Shown here piece after piece: positions 60,262 through 64,000 of a stretch of 64,000 bases of DNA (position 1 is the stretch's first letter; each line of letters starts with the position of its first letter). The notes below the pieces were generated by a model, which did not search any database, was not told where the DNA came from, and saw nothing but the letters and a program-made list of their open reading frames with translations. This DNA is from Thalassospiraceae bacterium LMO-SO8 (GTDB lineage Bacteria; Pseudomonadota; Alphaproteobacteria; Rhodospirillales; Casp-alpha2): positions 1,054,001 to 1,118,000 of the forward strand of contig CP134226.1 in NCBI GenBank assembly GCA_031655335.1, given 5' to 3'. Made by a program: the position numbers and the translations under genes.

Positions 60262-62595
60262 ATGACCGCTGCCGATACCGCCCCCGCCATCGACCTGACC
60301 CCGGAGGCCGCCGAGCGCGTCTACCGGACCACCGAGCTTAATCTGGCCGCTGTCCGCCGCCGCCTGGACCGTCCCCTGACCCTGGCCGAGAAGATCGTGC
60401 TGGGCCATCTCGACGATCCCGAAACCCAGGCGTTGGAGCCGGGCACGTCGTTCCTCAACCTGCGCCCCGACCGGGTGGTGTTTCAGGACGTGCTGGGCCA
60501 AAGCGCCATGCTGCAGTTCATGCAGACCGGACGCGAGCGGGTGGCCGTCGCGGCGACGATCCATTGCGACCATCTGATCGAGGCCCGCAACGAGGCCGGC
60601 CGCGATCTGTCGGAATCTCTCAACGAGAACGAAGAGGTCTACGGCTTTCTCAAATCCGCCGCCGCGCGCTTCGGCCTGGGTTTCTGGGCGCCGGGTGCCG
60701 GGATCATCCACCAGGTCGTGCTGGAGAACTATGCCTTCCCCGGCGCCATGATCATCGGCACGGATTCCCACACACCCAACGGCGGCGGGCTGGGGGCCTG
60801 CGCGTCGGGCGTGGGCGGGGCCGACGCGACCGAGGTACTGGCCGGCCTGCCCTGGGAGCTTTTGTACCCGAAGCGCATCGCGGTCTATCTGACCGGAAGC
60901 CTCGGCGGCTGGACCGCACCCAAGGATGTGATCCTCGCCGTGGCCCGCGAACTGACCGTGTCCGGCGGCACCAACGCCATCATCGAATACATCGGCCCGG
61001 GGGCGCGCACGATCAGCGCCACCGGCAAGGCGACCATCACCAACATGGGGGCCGAGGTCGGAGCGACGACCTCCATCTTCCCGTTCGACGACCGCATGGC
61101 CCGATACCTGGAAGCGACCGGCCGTGGCGAGATCGCCCGCGTCGCCGAACGTTACCGCCACCTGCTGGAACCCGACCCAGCGGTCGAGGCCAATCCCCGG
61201 GCCCATTACGACCGGGTCATCGAAATCGACCTGTCGGCCCTGGAACCCCATGTCGCGGGCCCCCATTCCCCGGACCGCGCGCGGCCGCTCAGCGACCTGA
61301 TCCGCGAACTGGACGCCGCCGACAACGCCATCGTCGAAGACGTCAGCGCGGTGCTGATCGGCAGTTGCACCAATTCGTCCTACGAAGACATGAGCCGCGC
61401 CGCCCGCGTCGCCGACCAGGCCAGCGCCCGTGGCATGACGGCTGCCATGCCGTTCTTCGTATCACCCGGGTCGGCCAAGGTACTGGCGACCATCACCCGG
61501 GAGGGACAGCTGAAATCCCTGGAGAAGATCGGCGCCGTGGTGCTGGCCAACGCCTGCGGTCCCTGCATCGGTCAATGGCGGCGCGCCCGCGAGGGAGCCG
61601 ACGCGCCGAATTCCATCGTCACCTCGTTCAACCGCAACTTCCCCGCCCGCACCGACGGCCGGCCGACGACGATGAACTTCATCACCAGCCCGGAAATCGC
61701 GACCGCCTTCGCCCTCGCCGGCACGCTGCGCTTCAACCCGGCGACGGACAGCCTGACCGCACCCGACGGCACGTCCTTCAAGCTGGCGGCCCCCGGCGCC
61801 GTCGATGACGTGCCCGCCGGCGGCATGGCCCAGGGCAACGCCGCCTATCACGCGCCGCCCGCCGACGGCGGCGCTGTCGGCATCCGCATCGCGGCGAACA
61901 GCGAGCGCCTGCAGGCGCTGGAGCCCTGGTCCCCCTGGGACGGGCGCGACATCACCGATGCCCTGGTCCTGGCCAAGACAAAAGGCAAGACGACGACCGA
62001 CGACATTTCCCCTGCCGGGCCCTGGCTGCGTCTGCGCGGCCATCTCGACAAGTTCTCCGACAACCTGTTGATGGGGGCCGTCAACGCCTATACGGGCGAA
62101 CGCGGCCGGGGGCTGGAGCAGCTGTCGGTCGAGGCCGGCGTGCCGTTCTCCGCCGCCGCCCGCGCCTACCGGGCCGCAGACGTACCCTGGGTCATCGTCG
62201 GCGACGCCAACTACGGCGAGGGGTCGAGCCGCGAGCACGCGGCCCTGTCGCCACGGCTTCTCGGCGGCGTCGCGGTAATCGCCCGCAGCTTCGCCCGCAT
62301 CCATGAAACCAACCTGAAGAAGCAGGGCCTGCTGGCGCTGACCTTCGCCGACCCGGGCGATTACGACCGCATCGCCGAGCGCGACCGCCTGAGCCTGCTC
62401 AACCTCGCGGCGCTGGCGCCGGGCAAGCCGGTGGAATGCCGCCTTCGCCACGCCGACGGGACGGCCGAGACCCTGTGGCTCAACCACACCTATACGGCCT
62501 CGCAGATCGAATGGTTCCGCGCGGGGTCGGCCCTAAACCTGATGCGCCCGAATGCGGACGGCGGCATACTGCGCGCCACGGCGGGCGCGGCCTAA
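60262..62595 (+). CDS. aconitate hydratase (mitochondrial-type length)
   Basis: 777 residues from ATG 60262 (AAGGAGA upstream). Cluster ligands are in GSCTNSSYED (about 373) and ANACGPCIGQW (about 436-439). The C-terminal swivel domain has DANYGEGSSREHAAL. At about 780 residues it is nearer the mitochondrial/Bacteroidetes-type aconitase than the about 890-residue AcnA usual in alphaproteobacteria, so it may be a second aconitase or act on another tricarboxylic acid. Under likely control of the divergent LysR protein. Confidence 0.9.
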   Translation: MTAADTAPAIDLTPEAAERVYRTTELNLAAVRRRLDRPLTLAEKIVLGHLDDPETQALEPGTSFLNLRPDRVVFQDVLGQSAMLQFMQTGRERVAVAATIHCDHLIEARNEAGRDLSESLNENEEVYGFLKSAAARFGLGFWAPGAGIIHQVVLENYAFPGAMIIGTDSHTPNGGGLGACASGVGGADATEVLAGLPWELLYPKRIAVYLTGSLGGWTAPKDVILAVARELTVSGGTNAIIEYIGPGARTISATGKATITNMGAEVGATTSIFPFDDRMARYLEATGRGEIARVAERYRHLLEPDPAVEANPRAHYDRVIEIDLSALEPHVAGPHSPDRARPLSDLIRELDAADNAIVEDVSAVLIGSCTNSSYEDMSRAARVADQASARGMTAAMPFFVSPGSAKVLATITREGQLKSLEKIGAVVLANACGPCIGQWRRAREGADAPNSIVTSFNRNFPARTDGRPTTMNFITSPEIATAFALAGTLRFNPATDSLTAPDGTSFKLAAPGAVDDVPAGGMAQGNAAYHAPPADGGAVGIRIAANSERLQALEPWSPWDGRDITDALVLAKTKGKTTTDDISPAGPWLRLRGHLDKFSDNLLMGAVNAYTGERGRGLEQLSVEAGVPFSAAARAYRAADVPWVIVGDANYGEGSSREHAALSPRLLGGVAVIARSFARIHETNLKKQGLLALTFADPGDYDRIAERDRLSLLNLAALAPGKPVECRLRHADGTAETLWLNHTYTASQIEWFRAGSALNLMRPNADGGILRATAGAA

Positions 62596-62634
62596 GCCGC
62601 GCCCTCAAAAAAAGACCAGCAGGAGGACATCAGC

Positions 62635-63645
62635 ATGCGTCTGGCGATCATCGACGACTATCAGTCGGTCTGGGACCGGTTCGTGGATTGGAACACATTG
62701 AAGGGTGTGACCGTCGTGCCCTTCCGCGACCACGTGTTCGCGGAGGACGAGCTGATCGCCCGCCTCAGCGATTTCGACGCGGTGCTGAGAATCAGGGAGC
62801 GCACGGAATTCCCCCGCCACGTGCTGGAATCTCTGCCGCGCCTCAAACTGCTGCTGGCCACCGGCATGCGCAACGCGCGGTCCATCGACCTGAAGGCGGC
62901 GGAGGAGCGCGGCGTCACGGTCTGCGCGACGACGATCCAGCACCACGATTCCACGGTCGAGGTCGTGTGGCTGCTGCTGCTGTCCCTGTTCCGGGGCTTC
63001 ACCGGCGAGGTCGCGTCGCTCCGCGCCGGCGGCTGGCAGCACGGCCTGGGACTGGGGCTGGAGGGCAAGACGCTCGGCATCGTCGGGCTCGGCCACATGG
63101 GCCAGCCCGTGGCCCGGGTGGCGCAAGCCTTCGCCATGAACGTCATCGCCTGGAGCCCCAACCTGACGGCGGAGCGCGCCGCGCCCTTCGGCGTCGAGGC
63201 CGTCTCCAAGGAGGACCTGTTCCGCCGCGCCGACGCCGTGACCGTCCACATGCCGCTGTCGGACCGCACCATCGGCGTGGTCGGCGCCGAGGACATCGGC
63301 CGCATGAAGCCGACCGCCTTTCTGGTCAACACGTCGCGCCCGCAACTGATCGACGAGGACGCCCTGGTCGCGGCCCTTCAGGCGAACCGCATCGCCGGCG
63401 CCGGGATGGACGTGTTCACGGCCGAACCCCTGCCGGCCGGCCATATCTACCGCACCCTGCCCAACGTGCTGGCGACGCCGCATATCGGTTTCGTGACGCG
63501 GGAAAATTACGAGGTGTTCTTCCGCCAGAGCTTCGAAAACCTGGCCGCCTATCTGGACGGCGCGCCGATCCGCACGATCACGCCGGAAGTCCCCTACCTG
63601 CCCGACGCACCGCTGGTCGACACCGCGCCCGGCGACGTCACCTGA
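62635..63645 (+). CDS. D-2-hydroxyacid dehydrogenase
   Basis: 336 residues. NAD motif GLGHMG is at about 150-155, catalytic Arg in NTSRPQ near 235, Glu in TAEPLP near 264, and His in TPHIGF near 283. It starts 39 bp after aconitase, so the two are probably co-transcribed under the LysR protein. The substrate is not evident. Confidence 0.92.
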   Translation: MRLAIIDDYQSVWDRFVDWNTLKGVTVVPFRDHVFAEDELIARLSDFDAVLRIRERTEFPRHVLESLPRLKLLLATGMRNARSIDLKAAEERGVTVCATTIQHHDSTVEVVWLLLLSLFRGFTGEVASLRAGGWQHGLGLGLEGKTLGIVGLGHMGQPVARVAQAFAMNVIAWSPNLTAERAAPFGVEAVSKEDLFRRADAVTVHMPLSDRTIGVVGAEDIGRMKPTAFLVNTSRPQLIDEDALVAALQANRIAGAGMDVFTAEPLPAGHIYRTLPNVLATPHIGFVTRENYEVFFRQSFENLAAYLDGAPIRTITPEVPYLPDAPLVDTAPGDVT

Positions 63646-63657
63646 CGTCCCGGGGCG

Positions 63658-64000
63658 TCAGAACCGGGCCAGGAAGCCGCCGTCGACGGCGATCACCTGG
63701 CCGGTCACATAGGCTGCTTCGTCAGACACCAGGAAGCGCACGGCACCGGCGATCTCGTGCGGCTGGCCCCAGCGGCCCAAAGACGTGCGCTGAGCCAGCC
63801 AGCCGGTGACCTCGGGGTCGTCGACCATGGCCTGATTGGCCACCGTGGCGAAATAGCCGGGGGCGACCGCGTTGACCGTGATGCCATGCCCCCCCAGTTC
63901 GGCCGCCGACGCCCGCACCAGGCCGGTCAGCCCGGCCTTGGACGCCGTATAGGCGGCATCGCCCGCGCGGGCGACATGGCCGGCGATGGAGGTGACATGG
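63658..64000 (-). CDS. short-chain dehydrogenase/reductase, C-terminal part (cut by window edge)
   Basis: The minus-strand frame stays open to the window end, so only about 113 C-terminal residues are seen. The catalytic YTASK motif and the following VNAVAPGYF and VTGQVIAVDGG segments are those of classical SDR enzymes (3-oxoacyl-ACP reductase/gluconate 5-dehydrogenase group). It is convergent with the hydroxyacid dehydrogenase gene, 12 bp away. Confidence 0.88.
   Translation of the reverse strand, partial: HVTSIAGHVARAGDAAYTASKAGLTGLVRASAAELGGHGITVNAVAPGYFATVANQAMVDDPEVTGWLAQRTSLGRWGQPHEIAGAVRFLVSDEAAYVTGQVIAVDGGFLARF

Overview
The window is high-GC DNA with densely packed operons from an alphaproteobacterium, most likely a Rhodospirillales-type organism. 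That placement is inferred from gene content: NasS/NasT, TAXI-type TRAP and SsuA/NrtA-type ABC transporters, KorAB, and CaiB/BaiF CoA-transferases. I see no rRNA, tRNA, CRISPR array, insertion sequence or phage gene. The first and last genes are cut by the window edges.

Layout. 1-636: c-type cytochrome (partial) with an EF-hand protein. 916-6842: LysR regulator divergent from an ABC transporter, formamidase-like hydrolase and CoA-transferase operon. 6862-9219: large secreted Cys-rich/ricin-like protein. 9435-12162: AraC regulator, SDR and a Ni/Co-type transporter. 12196-30581: an 18 kb nitrate block, all on the minus strand. 30896-31399: small membrane protein on the plus strand. 31396-34316: KorAB. 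34530-46199: a plus-strand block with AprAB-like flavoprotein and ferredoxin, HEAT protein, GntR regulator, thioredoxin, ABC transporter, copper chaperones, cytochrome c and Crp-type regulator. 46209-51608: two hydroxyacid dehydrogenases with a TAXI TRAP transporter. 51827-64000: ordinary carbon metabolism (CoA-transferase, metallophosphatase, LpxR, serine dehydratase, aconitase, dehydrogenases).

The nitrate block has three transcription units. nasT-nasS encode the nitrate-responsive antiterminator and its sensor. nrtA-nrtB-nrtCD-nirB-nirD-nasA-cysG import nitrate, reduce it to ammonium and make siroheme. A third unit encodes a membrane-anchored FAD/[2Fe-2S]/cytochrome b fusion, an 11-heme cytochrome c, a Tll0287-like cytochrome and a single-domain globin. 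The second and third units each have a sigma-54 promoter followed by a leader with hexaloop hairpins that overlap an intrinsic terminator. This is the arrangement expected for NasT (ANTAR) antitermination. The third unit looks like a membrane-bound, multiheme-linked variant of the globin/flavoprotein pair known from Bradyrhizobium nitrate assimilation, and it is the best candidate for an undescribed system here.

Two further sigma-54 promoters, each with a perfect IHF consensus upstream, precede the 30896 membrane protein and the ABC transporter at 39615. This suggests that much of the window belongs to an enhancer-dependent, probably nitrogen-related, regulon. The AprAB-like/ABC/copper-chaperone block is a second candidate for an uncharacterised pathway.
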